Shown in pieces: positions 41,054 through 49,426 of a stretch of 64,000 nucleotides of DNA. A program made the translations under genes and the position numbers. The stretch covers positions 1,302,001 through 1,366,000 of the forward strand of contig OY970240.1 of the NCBI GenBank assembly GCA_963715445.1, read 5' to 3'. This DNA comes from JAAYBF01 sp963715445. GTDB taxonomy: Bacteria > Actinomycetota > Thermoleophilia > Solirubrobacterales > Thermoleophilaceae. Below the pieces are notes generated by a model, which worked only from the letters and a program-made list of their open reading frames with translations, had not been told where the DNA came from and did no database searches. The first letter of the stretch is position 1. Every line of letters starts with the position of its first letter.

Positions 41054-43045
41054 ATGCTCCGCATCGGGGAGGGGCGCTCGACCGCTCGGGTCGGCGTTGC
41101 GTTGACGGCTGCCTGCCTCCTGGCCGGTGCGTCCCTGGCCGTGGGCGCTCCCGACTGGGAGACCGCCGAGGCCAAGAGGGGCGGGGAGAGCTCTCGGTCC
41201 GGCGGGGAAGGGCGGCACGGGGCCGATTCACGCTCTGAGGGTCGGTCGGGAAGCCCCGATCGTGGCGGCCGGGAGCGAGACGGCGGCGATTCGCGTTCTG
41301 AAGGGTGGGGAGACCGCGATAGGGGCGAAGACACGGACAGACGCGATGAGTCTCGGCACGGCGGCGGCCGAGGGGAGGACGGCGACCGCCGCTCAGACGG
41401 ACGGGGAAGTAGTGACCGTGACCGCGGCGGCCGGGAGCGAGACGGAGGCGATTCGCGATCTGATCGGTGGGAGCGCAACAGGAGCGAGGGCACGGACAGG
41501 CGCGAGAGCGAGCGGGACGAAGGTGGCTCCAGCCGGCGGGAGGCCCCGGAAGAGGCGGTCCCTTCTCAGAGGATTCCCGTCGCCACGCCTCAGGCTCCGG
41601 CGGCGACCCCGACGTTGCCGGCCGTGACGCCTGGGGCCACCACCCCGGCGGCCCAGCAGGCGCCTGCGAGCGGTGAGGCTCCGCGGCAGGGCGAGAACCG
41701 GCAGGCGCGGCGGCAGGCCGCAGCCGAGCGCCGCAGGCGAGCCCGTTCCGGCAACGGCACAACCGGCCGCGGACCGACCCGCGGGAGCGGTGCGGATGGC
41801 GGCGGCAACGCGGTTGCCGGGCGAGCCGGCGCTCTGGCGGCGGGCCCAACGGCCCCGGCGGCCGGTGAGGGCAGAGACTCCGCCAAGCGAGATTCAGGGG
41901 ACGAGGAGGGCTCGCCCGTCGCCCGCACGGTCACGCGCACGGTGCGCGACATCGTCGAGGTGGTACCGGGGTGGATGATGCTCGCACTGGCCGCGCTGGC
42001 GGCTCTCTCGCTCGCCCTAGGCGGCAGCTATCTCGTCAGCGCCCTGCGCGCCCGGTCACTGGCACGCCAGCGTGGGGAGCTGCTGCGCGAGGTGGGGCTG
42101 CTCCAGAGCGCGCTGCTGCCGCCGGTCCCCGCGAAGCTCGGGGCGCTCATGACCTCTGTTGCCTACAGGCCGGCCGATGGCCCCGGCGCGGGCGGCGATT
42201 TCTACGACGCGCTGCCACTGTCCGGCGGCCGCGTCGGATTCATCCTGGGCGATGTCTCGGGCCACGGGCACGGCGCGCTCGAGCGCACGGCGTTCATGCG
42301 CTACACGCTGCGTGCCTACCTCGAGGCCGGCCTCGAGCCCCGCACCGCGCTCCAGGTGGCGGGGCGCGTGATCGGCGACAGCCTGCGCGGCGATTTCGCC
42401 ACGGTGGTGCTCGCGGTGCACGATCCGAGGAGCGGCTCCCTCACCTACGCGAGCGCCGGTCATCCCGCGCCGATCGTGGTGGGTGGCGGCGGCTTCGAGC
42501 CCGTGAACGCCGTCTCCTCGCCTCCGATAGGCGTGGGCGAGCGCACCGGCCTGCGCCAGACCACGGTGCCCCTCGTGCCGGGATCGGTGGCGTGCCTGTA
42601 CACCGACGGGTTGATCGAGGCGCGAACCAAGGAGGGGCTCCTGGGGCGCGAGCGGCTCGAGCAGATACTCGCCGAGGAGGGCGGCCAGGCCACGGCATCC
42701 GGGCTGATCGAGCGTGTGGCGAGCGAGGCGCAGGCGACTCCCGACGACATGGCCGCCTGCCTCTTGAGCCCAACGGCGGGAGTCACCGCGGGCGGCTTCC
42801 GCACCGAGCAGATCGAGCTGTCGGCGCAGGAGTGCGAAGGGCCGCTTCCCGCCCGCTTCCTCGAGGCGTGCGGAGTGAGCGACGATGCCCGGGAGCGTGT
42901 CGAGCGGGAAGCCGGCGGAGTGGCGTCGCGCTACGGCGGCGTCGTTCTGAGCGTGGTCTTCGGCAGCCGCCGTACCGTCGAGGTGCTGCCGCGCAACGTG
43001 GAGAGCATCGAGGCCGCTTCGCACCGCGCGGCCGCGCGCGCTTAG
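41054..43045 (+). CDS. Membrane-anchored SpoIIE-type PP2C phosphatase with large charged exodomain
   Basis: 663 residues from ATG 41054. A signal-like helix (about 11-31) is followed by about 150 residues of Arg/Asp/Ser/Gly-rich repeats and about 120 of Ala/Pro/Thr, then a transmembrane helix at about 306-327. The cytoplasmic part contains QSALLPPVP, the SpoIIE/RsbU signature ADGPGAGGDFYDALPL, LGDVSGHGHGA and LYTDGLIEAR, with the metal-binding aspartates present. Such phosphatases dephosphorylate anti-sigma-factor antagonists in general stress signalling. The exodomain may contact the wall or charged surface polymers. No HATPase kinase or STAS gene is adjacent. The last 70 residues resemble no known domain. 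Confidence 0.85.
   Translation: MLRIGEGRSTARVGVALTAACLLAGASLAVGAPDWETAEAKRGGESSRSGGEGRHGADSRSEGRSGSPDRGGRERDGGDSRSEGWGDRDRGEDTDRRDESRHGGGRGEDGDRRSDGRGSSDRDRGGRERDGGDSRSDRWERNRSEGTDRRESERDEGGSSRREAPEEAVPSQRIPVATPQAPAATPTLPAVTPGATTPAAQQAPASGEAPRQGENRQARRQAAAERRRRARSGNGTTGRGPTRGSGADGGGNAVAGRAGALAAGPTAPAAGEGRDSAKRDSGDEEGSPVARTVTRTVRDIVEVVPGWMMLALAALAALSLALGGSYLVSALRARSLARQRGELLREVGLLQSALLPPVPAKLGALMTSVAYRPADGPGAGGDFYDALPLSGGRVGFILGDVSGHGHGALERTAFMRYTLRAYLEAGLEPRTALQVAGRVIGDSLRGDFATVVLAVHDPRSGSLTYASAGHPAPIVVGGGGFEPVNAVSSPPIGVGERTGLRQTTVPLVPGSVACLYTDGLIEARTKEGLLGRERLEQILAEEGGQATASGLIERVASEAQATPDDMAACLLSPTAGVTAGGFRTEQIELSAQECEGPLPARFLEACGVSDDARERVEREAGGVASRYGGVVLSVVFGSRRTVEVLPRNVESIEAASHRAAARA
41261..41471 (+). 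repeat. In-frame direct repeat in the phosphatase exodomain
   Basis: Two copies of about 49 bp (41261-41309 and 41423-41471, offset 162 bp = 54 codons) encode GGRERDGGDSRSEGW and GGRERDGGDSRSDRW. They lie in an RD/SR-rich region that looks grown by duplication. Confidence 0.7.
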
Positions 43046-43057
43046 CCGCCGGCGGCT
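43044..43057 (+). terminator. Palindrome at the end of the phosphatase gene
   Basis: 14-bp perfect palindrome AGCCGCC/GGCGGCT starting in the stop codon. It could act as a terminator stem, though it lacks a loop and a T-run. Confidence 0.3.
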
Positions 43058-43167
43058 CTCGACGATCCCCTCCACTCGCCCCAGGTGGCTCCGCTAGAGT
43101 GCGCCACTGCGTTTGACGCCCTTGGAGGAGGGTGCGCCGAGAACCTCGGAGGAGAGCTTTGTTCCTG

Positions 43168-43911
43168 ATGAAACGGGCTGGCCGTCACCTGCTTTGCCTT
43201 TCGCTTGCTGGTGTTTGCGTGGTGGCGGCTTCCGGCTGCGGCAACGACGGCAACGAGGTTCCCGCCGACGCGGTCGCCAAGGTCGGCGACACGGTCATCA
43301 CCAAGGAGCAGTTCGACCACGCGTACGCGAACGCCGCGAAGGTGGAGGCGGAGGCGCAGCAGGGCGGACTTGCGGTCGTGCCGGATCCGCCCAAGTACAC
43401 CAAGTGCCTCGCCACGCTGAACAAGGCGGTGGCGAAGATGGAGCACCCTCCGCAGGTGTACGAGCGGGAGGTGTACTGCAAGGAGAGCTACAAGCGGCTC
43501 AAGACGCAGGCGATGCAGTTCCTGATCCAGTCGCAGTGGGTCCTTCAAGAGGCCGAGGATCAAGATCTGACGGCCACCGACGCCGAGATTCGAAAGGCGT
43601 TCGAGGAGCAGAAGAAGAGCTTCCCGAAGGAGAAGGACTACCGGAAGTTCCTCGCGAGCTCGGGGGGCTCGGAGCAGGACGTGCTCTTCCGGCTCAAGCT
43701 CAACTTGCTCCAGGGCAAGCTGGCTGCGGCGATCCAGAAGGATCAGGAGGCGCAACAGGACTTCTACACGGACTTCAGCGAAAAGCACAAGAAAGAGACC
43801 CGCTGCGCGGACGGTTTCGTCGTCGACATGTGCAGCAACGCTCCCGAGGTGCGCACCAACACCGTCCCCGTCCCGGGAATCTCCGCGGCGCCAGCGGCGC
43901 CAGCGCCTTAG
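43168..43911 (+). CDS. SurA_N-like lipoprotein lacking the parvulin domain
   Basis: 247 residues from ATG 43168; TTG 43159, 8 nt after a GGAGGA, is an alternative. The signal peptide ends in ASGC. The N-terminal domain is clearly homologous to the foldases at 3637-4716 and 7103-8221: ADAVAKVGDTVITKEQFD, then PPKYTKC. After about 195 residues the sequence jumps directly to the shared tail KETRCADGFVVDMCSNAPE, so the about 110-residue parvulin domain is missing while both flanks are kept. It would be a chaperone without isomerase activity. A Pro/Ala tail ends the protein. It is followed 12 bp later by a secreted-protein gene. Confidence 0.85.
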   Translation: MKRAGRHLLCLSLAGVCVVAASGCGNDGNEVPADAVAKVGDTVITKEQFDHAYANAAKVEAEAQQGGLAVVPDPPKYTKCLATLNKAVAKMEHPPQVYEREVYCKESYKRLKTQAMQFLIQSQWVLQEAEDQDLTATDAEIRKAFEEQKKSFPKEKDYRKFLASSGGSEQDVLFRLKLNLLQGKLAAAIQKDQEAQQDFYTDFSEKHKKETRCADGFVVDMCSNAPEVRTNTVPVPGISAAPAAPAP

Positions 43912-43923
43912 GGTGACGAGATC

Positions 43924-44649
43924 ATGACGATCTCCCCCGCCTCCACCAGCTCTGTCTCACGCCTGCGCGTCCCCCTTCTGACCGCCGCTCTTTCGGTTCT
44001 TGCGGTTGCGGCCACGCTGGCGGTCTCGGCCGAGGCGGCCACGTTGAAGCTCCGCTGTGCCGGGAAGGGCCCGCGCAACGCGGACAGCGCCGGCACCGTG
44101 ATCTGCGCGGCCACCGGCAAGTCGCGCGCGGTCGCGGGCACCGTGCGCAACGACGCGGGGCAGCCCGTCGCGGCCAAGCTCACCCTCACCTACAGCAGCT
44201 GGACCCCCGCGAAGAACGGCATCGGCTACACCATCACGCCCACCTCCACGCGCGAGATCACGGCGAAGGCGGACGGCAGCTTCTCCTTCTCCTCGAAGAC
44301 CAAGACACGGGAGAGCGTGCGGGTGGACGTAGTGCCCGACGCGGCCCTCGGCACCGGGGCCGTGCGCGCGCAGGCCGATGTGCAGCGCCGCCTGAAGACG
44401 AAGCTCAAGAAGCTCGGCGGCGGCAAGGTGCGCGTCACCGTCAAGGGCACCAAGATCCGCCCGATCAAGGTCTACCTGCTCGATGCCTCCGGCTATCAGC
44501 TGTTCGGCACCAAGCCGAAGAAGGTCAGCCGCTCCGGCAAGGTCACCTTCGCTCTCGGTGCACGGATGGGGCAGTTCGCCTACTACGTCGACGCCGGGGT
44601 CTACGACGATCTGTTCTGGTACCTCGGGCGTCCCAAGTTCAAGCTCTGA
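43924..44649 (+). CDS. Hypothetical secreted Ig-like protein
   Basis: 241 residues with a signal peptide (core about 17-36, cleavage after AEA). The mature part has a two-Cys N-terminal segment (LRCAGKG to VICAATG), a Kunitz-unlike Thr/Ser-rich beta pattern with an AGTVRNDAGQPVAAKLTLTY strand pair, then a Lys-rich second domain (TKLKKLGGGKVRVTVKG) ending in an aromatic FWYLGRPKFKL. This suggests two Ig-like beta-sandwiches, probably surface-exposed. No named family was recognised. It is probably cotranscribed with the preceding lipoprotein. Confidence 0.65.
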   Translation: MTISPASTSSVSRLRVPLLTAALSVLAVAATLAVSAEAATLKLRCAGKGPRNADSAGTVICAATGKSRAVAGTVRNDAGQPVAAKLTLTYSSWTPAKNGIGYTITPTSTREITAKADGSFSFSSKTKTRESVRVDVVPDAALGTGAVRAQADVQRRLKTKLKKLGGGKVRVTVKGTKIRPIKVYLLDASGYQLFGTKPKKVSRSGKVTFALGARMGQFAYYVDAGVYDDLFWYLGRPKFKL

Positions 44650-44669
44650 TCGCCATTCCGCAGACGCGG

Positions 44670-44675
44670 TAGCGT
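44670..44675 (+). promoter_or_regulatory. -10-like element, probable leaderless start
   Basis: TAGCGT with 7 nt to GTG 44683 of the winged-helix protein. Confidence 0.4.
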
Positions 44676-44682
44676 CCGGCGC

Positions 44683-45798
44683 GTGGCGTCGCCCGTCCTC
44701 TCCCAGCGGCAGCTGAACCGCGCGCTGCTCGAACGGCAGGGCCTCCTGGCCCGCTCGGCCGCCCCGGCGGGCGACGTGATCGAGCAGCTCGTGGGGATGC
44801 AGGCCCAGGTGCCGTCGAACCCGTACGTCGCCCTCTGGTCGCGCGTCGAGGGGTTCGATCCGGATGAGCTGAGCCGTCTCGTCGCGCGGCGCGAGGCCGT
44901 GCGCGCCGTGGTGATGAGAGGCACGATCCACCTCCTCACCAAGAGCGACGTGCGGGTGCTCCAGCCGCTCACCGCGCCGGTCTTGGCGCAGTCCTTCAAG
45001 AGCCCGTTCCTCGCCTCGCTCGGCGGTGCCGATCTGGACGCGGTCGTCACAGGCGGCCGCGAGCTGCTCGAGCGGGAGGGCCCGCTGACCCGCGCGCAGA
45101 TCGGCGAGCGGCTGGCTCCGCACTGGCCCGAGGCTCTGCCGGCATCGCTCGGCCAGGCCGTCGCCCACCACCTGCCGCTGATCCAGGTCCCGCCGCGTGG
45201 GGAGTGGAAGCGCAGCCACCAGGCGACCCTCGGCTTGATCGAGAGCGAGGTGGGCGTTTCGCTCGAGCCGGAACCGTCGATCGATGAGGTCGTCCTGCGC
45301 TATCTCAGGGCGTTCGGACCCGCGTCGAGCGCCGATGTGCGCATCTGGTCGCGCATCACCGGGCTCAGGAAGGTGATCGATCGCCTGCGACCGGACCTGC
45401 GCACGTTCACCGACGAGCGTGGGCGTGAGCTGCTCGACGTGCCCGATGGAGCCTTCGCCGATCCCGAGGCGCCGGCTCCGCCGCGCTTCCTTCCGGAGTA
45501 CGACAACGTCCTGCTGGGCCACGAGGACCGCTCACGTGTTCTCGCGGGGCTCGGTCCCGGATTGCCGTTCCCCACCGGACGCTGGATCGGCACGCTGCTC
45601 GTGGACGGCTTCTTCCGCGCTTACTGGAACGTCGTCGAGAAGGACGACGTGGCGACCCTCACGGTCGACCGCTTCACCCCTCAGGAAGGCGACCCTCCCG
45701 ACACCCTGGGTGCGATCGCCGAGGAGGCGGAGGGCCTGCTCGAGCTGATCGCGCCCGACGTCGCCGAGCGCAGGGTCGAGCTCGACCCGCGGCCCTAG
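44683..45798 (+). CDS. Winged-helix DNA-binding domain protein (AlkZ/YcaQ-like)
   Basis: 371 residues, GTG start. It resembles the HTH_42 / AlkZ-YcaQ superfamily: VLSQRQLNRALLERQGLL at the start, the QLVGMQAQVPSNPYVALWSR segment, the RGTIHLLTKSDVRVL strand, and a C-terminal LPEYDNVLLGHEDR motif. YcaQ/AlkZ members are DNA glycosylases that unhook crosslinks, using a catalytic QxQ or QxD motif; here the MQAQ of the first segment matches the QxQ form. A repair role is plausible, a purely regulatory one possible. Confidence 0.82.
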   Translation: MASPVLSQRQLNRALLERQGLLARSAAPAGDVIEQLVGMQAQVPSNPYVALWSRVEGFDPDELSRLVARREAVRAVVMRGTIHLLTKSDVRVLQPLTAPVLAQSFKSPFLASLGGADLDAVVTGGRELLEREGPLTRAQIGERLAPHWPEALPASLGQAVAHHLPLIQVPPRGEWKRSHQATLGLIESEVGVSLEPEPSIDEVVLRYLRAFGPASSADVRIWSRITGLRKVIDRLRPDLRTFTDERGRELLDVPDGAFADPEAPAPPRFLPEYDNVLLGHEDRSRVLAGLGPGLPFPTGRWIGTLLVDGFFRAYWNVVEKDDVATLTVDRFTPQEGDPPDTLGAIAEEAEGLLELIAPDVAERRVELDPRP

Positions 45799-45810
45799 TC
45801 CGCTTGACCG

Positions 45811-45863
45811 GGCCAAGGCGGCCGGGCGGGGGCGGGAGATCCGCCCGCCGCCCGGCTGTGGCC
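45811..45863. terminator. Strong bidirectional terminator hairpin
   Basis: An inner stem (45821-45836 with 45841-45856, 9 bp plus 5 bp around a bulge, AGAT loop) is extended by GGCCA/TGGCC (45811-45815, 45859-45863). It fills the 70-bp gap between convergent genes. Confidence 0.6.
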
Positions 45864-45868
45864 TGGGC

Positions 45869-47068
45869 TTAGCGCTTGGCCGGTGTCGCGAATACGGCTC
45901 CGCCGCGTCGCACGCCGTCGATCAGCCGCACGTTCAGGCGCTGGACGCCCTTCGGGAGGCCGCTCGCATGGGTCTGCAGGCCCACCACGAGTCGCTGCAG
46001 CGAGTTCTTGGGCAGGCGCGGGAGCTTCACGGATACGGGGCTGCCGTTCGTGAGCCGCCATGTGGCCTGCTGCACCCGCGTGGTCCGTGTGGCTGCGCTG
46101 CCGCCTCTCGTGACGAACCAGGCACGCACGGTCACGCGGCAGCTCGGAGCTCCCTTGCAATGCGCAACGCCGAGGTCGACGCGGTTCCGGCTGTAGGGGG
46201 CGGGCATTCCGCGGCGCCAGTTGAAGGCGACGCGTGCCGCCTTCTTGGGCGCGGCCTTCTTGGAGGCGCCCTTCTTCTTGGTGCCTGAGCTTTTGACCAG
46301 CTGTCCGACGGTCTCAGCGGCGGCCGCGCGACCCACGCCGCGCAGCGTCACCAGGGTCGGGTTGCCCTGACCGATGATCGCCAGCTTCGCCTCGAAGTTG
46401 TCGACCACGTACGGCTCGAAGCGCAGGGTCATCTTGCAGCCGATGCCCGGGGAGAGCATCACCATCGAGCAGCCGTCCTCGAGCACCCGGAAGGCGCCGA
46501 CGTCGCCGCCGACCGGGATCGCGACCATCGACTGGAAGAGCTGGTTGCCCGTGTTGCTCAACGTCACGGAGCGGATCGCGCTCTCGCCGACCTCAACGGT
46601 TCCGAAGTCCAGCGGAGCCGGTGAGGCGGTGACCTGCAGGACGCCGCCGCGCCCGGTCAGCGCGACCGAGTAGTCGTGGCTGGACATGTCCGCGGAGTCC
46701 ACCGTCCGCAGCACGAGGGTCGCATCGTGGTTCTCCCCGTCGGACGGGTCGTAGACGACCTGGACGGAGCAGGAGTTGCCCGACCAGAGGGTTCCCTGGT
46801 TGCGGCAGCCGTCGTTGTTGACCCGGAAGGCGGCCGCATCGGGGCCACTGATCTGGGCGCCATCGACGTACGCCTCGTGATCGCTGTTGTTCTGGAACCA
46901 GAGCTCCTGGTAGCTGCCGCCCTGATCGACGTTGATGGTGCCGAAGTCGTAGGAGCTGGGGCCGGACATCTGCTCAGCGGGCGCGGCGAGCGCCGAGCCC
47001 GCCGGCAGGGCGAAGAGCGCCAGCGCGAGGCAGAGCCCGCGGGCAGCGTGGGGCAGGGAAAGGGACAT
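45869..47068 (-). CDS. Secreted choice-of-anchor D / HYDIN-like Ig-domain protein
   Basis: 399 residues from ATG 47068; the open frame extends further upstream without a convincing start. A signal peptide ends near LAAPA. Two ASPM-SPD2-HYDIN-type domains follow: YDFGTINVDQGGSYQELWFQN (about 38-58) and LDFGTVEVGESAIRSVTLSN (about 152-171), each closed by a Cys-containing CSVQVVY/CKMTLRF strand. A Lys-rich linker leads into a last beta domain with a Cys pair. Such domains serve as surface-protein modules. It is convergent with the winged-helix gene across a terminator hairpin. Confidence 0.82.
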   Translation of the reverse strand: MSLSLPHAARGLCLALALFALPAGSALAAPAEQMSGPSSYDFGTINVDQGGSYQELWFQNNSDHEAYVDGAQISGPDAAAFRVNNDGCRNQGTLWSGNSCSVQVVYDPSDGENHDATLVLRTVDSADMSSHDYSVALTGRGGVLQVTASPAPLDFGTVEVGESAIRSVTLSNTGNQLFQSMVAIPVGGDVGAFRVLEDGCSMVMLSPGIGCKMTLRFEPYVVDNFEAKLAIIGQGNPTLVTLRGVGRAAAAETVGQLVKSSGTKKKGASKKAAPKKAARVAFNWRRGMPAPYSRNRVDLGVAHCKGAPSCRVTVRAWFVTRGGSAATRTTRVQQATWRLTNGSPVSVKLPRLPKNSLQRLVVGLQTHASGLPKGVQRLNVRLIDGVRRGGAVFATPAKR

Positions 47069-47210
47069 GGGGCGGTCCAATCTGGGTTGTGCGTTCACCG
47101 CCGTTGTGGGCCAACGGCGGCCGGGATCTGGCTTCCAGATCGGCGCGATGCCCGTCCTCCGTGAGGATTGCAACCGCTCGGTCGCCTGGAGAGGCCGGAC
47201 GCCTCCGCGG

Positions 47211-47768
47211 CTAGCCGTCGACCAGGTCCCAGGCGCCGTGCACGGGCGTCGGGTGCTTCTCGCCGCTGACGACCCGGTGGCCGATCCCCACGAGCACGAC
47301 CGCCAGGGCGAGGATGACGAGTGAGCTGATCCAGGGATGGCGCTGAAGGGTCCCGCCATTGCGCAGGATCAGCGCCGATTTGATCAGCTTGCCGGCCTTC
47401 GCGAGGTAGAGCACCTGGAGCACGCGGGTCGCCTGGAGGCTCGACAGCGCGCGGGCGGCCAGCAGGCCCTCGAGGATCGAGGTCAGCGCCGGGAAGGTCG
47501 CGACGATGATCGCCAGCCCGAACAGGTGCCCCTTGATCCAGGCGCGCCTGTCCCGGACCAGGGTGAGCATGATCACCGCCTCGATCACGAAGACGATCCA
47601 GATTGACCACGCGAGCGTGACCGCGACGATCGCGAGCGTCCCCTCGAGCTTCGAGAAGTAGAGGAAGACGGTCGGCAGCGCGAGCAGCGCGGCCGCCAGC
47701 ACCGGCTTGCGCAGCCGCCGCTCCCACCGCGCTCCGCGCGCATCTCGAGTCGGGTCGATCATCGCCAT
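47211..47768 (-). CDS. Voltage-sensor-like membrane protein without a pore
   Basis: 185 residues from ATG 47768 (ATG 47762 also possible). It looks like the N-terminal part of a bacterial voltage-gated potassium channel. S1 at about 20-38, S2 with SIWIVFVIEAVIMLTLVRDRR, S3 (HLFGLAIIVATFPALTSIL) and an S4-like helix with spaced Arg/Lys (ATRVLQVLYLAKAGKLIKS) are present, then one more helix (SSLVILALAVVLVGIGH). It ends at GAWDLVDG, where a channel would continue into the pore helix and TVGYG filter. No filter was found in any frame downstream. It may be a voltage sensor domain acting alone, a regulator, or a decayed channel. Confidence 0.65.
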   Translation of the reverse strand: MAMIDPTRDARGARWERRLRKPVLAAALLALPTVFLYFSKLEGTLAIVAVTLAWSIWIVFVIEAVIMLTLVRDRRAWIKGHLFGLAIIVATFPALTSILEGLLAARALSSLQATRVLQVLYLAKAGKLIKSALILRNGGTLQRHPWISSLVILALAVVLVGIGHRVVSGEKHPTPVHGAWDLVDG

Positions 47769-47831
47769 CGGGGGCCGGAGGATATGGGGCCGGCGGCTCG
47801 GCATCGACGAGTCGACTAGCGTTTCGTCGCT

Positions 47832-49316
47832 ATGCGCGACGGGGTCGAAGCGGAGGAGCTGGAGGTCTGCCTGCGGGTGATCGCGGAGCTGGACGAGCTG
47901 CCGATCGAGCATCCGGACGCGATCGTCGTGCAGCAGGCTGTGGCGAAGCTGTTCAAGACGGTCAAGCAGCGCCGCAAGAACGAGCGGCGGGAGGCGGTGC
48001 TGGCGGCCGATCGCGCGGTGACCGCGGCCACGGCCACCGCGGCGCCGGGCAGGATCGACGACGAGACGCAGGGCCTGCCGCTGACCTCGAGCACGAGGGG
48101 GGCGATCGCGGGCACGCTGATCCAGGCGCGCGCGTGTTACATCTGCAAGGAGCGCTACCGCGACGTCGACGCCTTCTACCACCAGCTCTGCCCGGCTTGT
48201 GCCGTGCTCAACCACGAGCGGCGCGAGGCGCGGACCGACCTGAGCGGGAGGCGGGCGCTGCTCACGGGCGGGCGGGCGAAGATCGGTATGCACATCGCGC
48301 TGCGGCTGCTGCGCGACGGGGCGCACACGACGATCACCACCCGCTTCCCCAACGACGCCGTGCGCCGGTTCACGGCGATGCCCGACAGCGCCGAGTGGAT
48401 CGACCGGTTGCGCATCGTGGGAATCGATCTGCGCGACCCCGCCCAGGTGATCGCGCTGGCGGACTCGGTCGCGGCGGCGGGACCGCTCGACGTCTTGATC
48501 AACAACGCGGCGCAGACCGTGCGCCGCTCCGCCCACTCCTACGCGCTGCTCGCCGAGGCTGAGGCCGCTCCGCTGCCTGACGGCGCGCGTCCGGAGCTGA
48601 CGACCTTCGGCCGCAGCGGCATGCCGCGCCACGCCGTGGGCGCGGGTGGGAGCGGCAACGGCAACGGCGCGGGCGCAGAGGCCGCCACCAGCGGCTCCTC
48701 TGCGCCGTCCACTCACTGGAGCCCGACTCCGGAGGCGCTCACCGCCCTCGCCCTGACCGCCGGCTCGGCCTCGCCCGAGCGGATCGCCGACAACCGGGCG
48801 ATCGATGCCGGCGGCCTGGTTCCCGACGACGCCCCAGCCAACAGCTGGAGCCAGCGCGTCGACGAGGTGGACGCCGTCGAGCTGCTCGAGGTCCAGCTCT
48901 GCAACATGACCGCCCCGTTCATCCTCGTCAGCAGGCTGCGGCCCGCGCTAGCGGCAGCCGCGGCGCGGCGCAAGTACGTCGTGAACGTCTCAGCGATGGA
49001 GGGCCAGTTCGGCCGCGGCTACAAGGCTCCGGGCCACCCCCACACGAACATGGCGAAGGCGGCGCTGAACATGCTCACCCGCACGAGCGCCCAGGAGATG
49101 CTGGGAGACGGGATCCTGATGACCAGCGTCGACACCGGCTGGATCACCGACGAGCGGCCCCACCCGACGAAGATGCGGCTCGCCGAGGAGGGCTTCCACG
49201 CCCCGCTCGACCTCGTCGACGGCGCCGCGCGGGTCTACGACCCGATCGTCCGCGGCGAGCTGGGCGAGGACCTCCACAGCTGCTTCCTCAAGGACTACCG
49301 CCCGGCTGCCTGGTAG
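47832..49316 (+). CDS. SDR-like oxidoreductase with N-terminal zinc finger
   Basis: 494 residues. An N-terminal helical region (about 1-95) precedes a zinc knuckle (CYICKERYRDVDAFYHQLCPAC in two CxxC pairs, about 102-123) and an SDR Rossmann fold (ALLTGGRAKIGMHIAL, NNAAQTVRR). The catalytic Ser region is VVNVSAMEGQF, but the YxxxK Tyr position is Thr in HTNMAKAALNM. Plant and bacterial relatives keep the same HPHTNMAKAA pattern, so the loss of Tyr appears family-wide. Low-complexity Gly/Ser insertions lie around residues 260-300. Function unknown. Confidence 0.82.
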   Translation: MRDGVEAEELEVCLRVIAELDELPIEHPDAIVVQQAVAKLFKTVKQRRKNERREAVLAADRAVTAATATAAPGRIDDETQGLPLTSSTRGAIAGTLIQARACYICKERYRDVDAFYHQLCPACAVLNHERREARTDLSGRRALLTGGRAKIGMHIALRLLRDGAHTTITTRFPNDAVRRFTAMPDSAEWIDRLRIVGIDLRDPAQVIALADSVAAAGPLDVLINNAAQTVRRSAHSYALLAEAEAAPLPDGARPELTTFGRSGMPRHAVGAGGSGNGNGAGAEAATSGSSAPSTHWSPTPEALTALALTAGSASPERIADNRAIDAGGLVPDDAPANSWSQRVDEVDAVELLEVQLCNMTAPFILVSRLRPALAAAAARRKYVVNVSAMEGQFGRGYKAPGHPHTNMAKAALNMLTRTSAQEMLGDGILMTSVDTGWITDERPHPTKMRLAEEGFHAPLDLVDGAARVYDPIVRGELGEDLHSCFLKDYRPAAW

Positions 49317-49374
49317 CGGCCTCTCCGAGGCCTTCCTCGAGCAGGGCGAAGCGGTCGAAGACGGTCTTCTTGGT

Positions 49375-49404
49375 ATACAAGGCGAAACTTTTTCCGAGTG
49401 TCAA
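49375..49404 (-). promoter_or_regulatory. Possible minus-strand promoter in the SDR-MMPL gap
   Basis: TTGACA (49399-49404 read leftward), 18-nt spacer, TTGTAT (49375-49380). It points into the 3' end of the SDR gene and would produce antisense RNA. Confidence 0.3.
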
Positions 49405-49426
49405 CATCGTATTCCGGGGGTAGCAA

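Noticed and set aside
41261..41471. Direct repeats considered as a CRISPR or VNTR array
   Set aside because: There are only two copies, in frame inside a coding region with biased composition, so they are protein repeats.
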